From Actinomycetota bacterium (lineage in GTDB: Bacteria; Actinomycetota; Actinomycetes; Mycobacteriales; Micromonosporaceae), in contig VAXX01000471.1 in the NCBI GenBank assembly GCA_005885115.1, forward strand, positions 1-6,285: a stretch of DNA of 6,285 bases. The letters are read 5' to 3'. Each line of letters opens with the position of its first letter. Position 1 is the stretch's first letter. Below are positions 6,088-6,285 of the stretch, one piece after another. The translations under genes and the position numbers were made by a program. A model generated the notes under the pieces. That model saw only the letters and a program-made list of their open reading frames with translations. It had not been told where the DNA came from and did not search any database.

Positions 6088-6160
6088 GCGCTCGTAGCTC
6101 AGTGGATAGAGCAGAGGACTTCTAATCCTAAGGTCGCAGGTTCGAATCCTGCCGGGCGCA
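6088..6160 (+). tRNA. tRNA-Arg (anticodon UCU)
   Basis: The 73 bases fold as a standard cloverleaf. The acceptor stem GCGCTCG pairs with CGGGCGC (6153-6159) with one G-U pair, and the discriminator base is A6160. The D arm is GCTC/GAGC, with loop AGTGGATA. The anticodon loop is CTTCTAA, with anticodon TCT at 6121-6123, reading AGA and AGG arginine codons. The variable loop is AGGTC, and the T arm is GCAGG-TTCGAAT-CCTGC. The top of the anticodon stem has a G-A opposition, leaving four Watson-Crick pairs. CCA is not encoded, as is usual in actinobacteria. AGA and AGG are rare codons in such GC-rich genomes. A TANNNT -10-like hexamer (TAACCT, 6066-6071) precedes it. Confidence 0.97.
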
Positions 6161-6211
6161 CAGCCAGCCGACAGGCGTGGACCAGCCAAGCAGGGTGGTA
6201 CCCGGGCCTGA

Positions 6212-6235
6212 AGGGCCTGCGGGACAGCAGGCTCT
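6212..6235 (+). terminator. Possible stem-loop terminator after tRNA-Arg
   Basis: AGGGCCTGC (6212-6220) pairs with GCAGGCTCT (6227-6235) over nine pairs including one G-U, with loop GGGACA. It lies 51 bases after the tRNA. No U-run follows, and an overlapping alternative pairing (GGCC at 6205-6208 with 6214-6217) is possible. Elsewhere in 6161-6285 I see no gene, repeat or clear element. Confidence 0.35.
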
Positions 6236-6285
6236 GTAGTACGGCTTCGGGGCATGAGTTCTTCGTCACCATCGCTGGGGCTGAA

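Noticed and set aside
6141..6160. tRNA-Arg 3' end as an integration (att) site
   Set aside because: tRNA 3' ends are common integration sites, but no integrase, second att copy or change in composition is visible in the 125 bases that follow.
6007..6255. 82-codon minus-strand ORF containing GRIRTCDLRIRSPLLYPLSYER
   Set aside because: This peptide is the antisense translation of the tRNA-Arg gene; such tRNA-antisense 'proteins' are a well-known annotation artefact.

Overview
The window is GC-rich DNA (by eye about 70% G+C, with GTG starts and strongly G/C-ending codons) from an actinobacterium. The best match from memory of these protein families is a Micromonosporaceae-type chromosome (Micromonospora, Salinispora, Plantactinospora). 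That is an inference from protein style and gene order, not a database result.

Layout. From 4300 down to 1 the minus strand carries a same-direction series. It runs from a single-stranded DNA-binding protein (ssb, 4300-3725), through a solitary HicB-like/HTH protein (3681-3289) and an 80-base gap holding a perfect 14-bp stem-loop, to cobD (3208-2213) and cobQ (2216-705). It ends with a P-loop uridine-kinase-like gene that is broken (708-207) and the 5' end of a probable M48 metallopeptidase gene (194 to beyond the window). cobD/cobQ overlap as ATGA and cobQ/kinase overlap as GTGA, so the last genes look like one translationally coupled operon. Divergent from ssb, on the plus strand, is an alpha/beta hydrolase (about 4485-5432). 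Its 3' end overlaps by 16 bases a convergent DUF1444-like gene on the minus strand (5944-5417). A tRNA-Arg(UCU) follows on the plus strand (6088-6160), then 125 bases in which I see only a stem-loop.

How the genes fit. CobD and CobQ carry out neighbouring late steps of adenosylcobalamin synthesis: CobQ amidates the corrin ring to cobyric acid and CobD attaches the aminopropanol arm. Nothing recognisable as a cobalamin riboswitch precedes them here. The other genes are housekeeping or uncharacterised and have no evident link to B12.

Main points for a second look. (1) The kinase-like gene changes reading frame near 332-340 and seems to have lost an internal segment. The N-terminal frame then stays open across the M48 start to the window edge. 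(2) Two DnaA-box-like 9-mers, in the same orientation and 19 bp apart, lie in the ssb/hydrolase divergent region. (3) A perfect hairpin sits between the HicB-like gene and cobD. (4) The SSB lacks the usual acidic C-terminal tip. I see no convincing new multi-gene system. Most of the window is ordinary chromosomal content.
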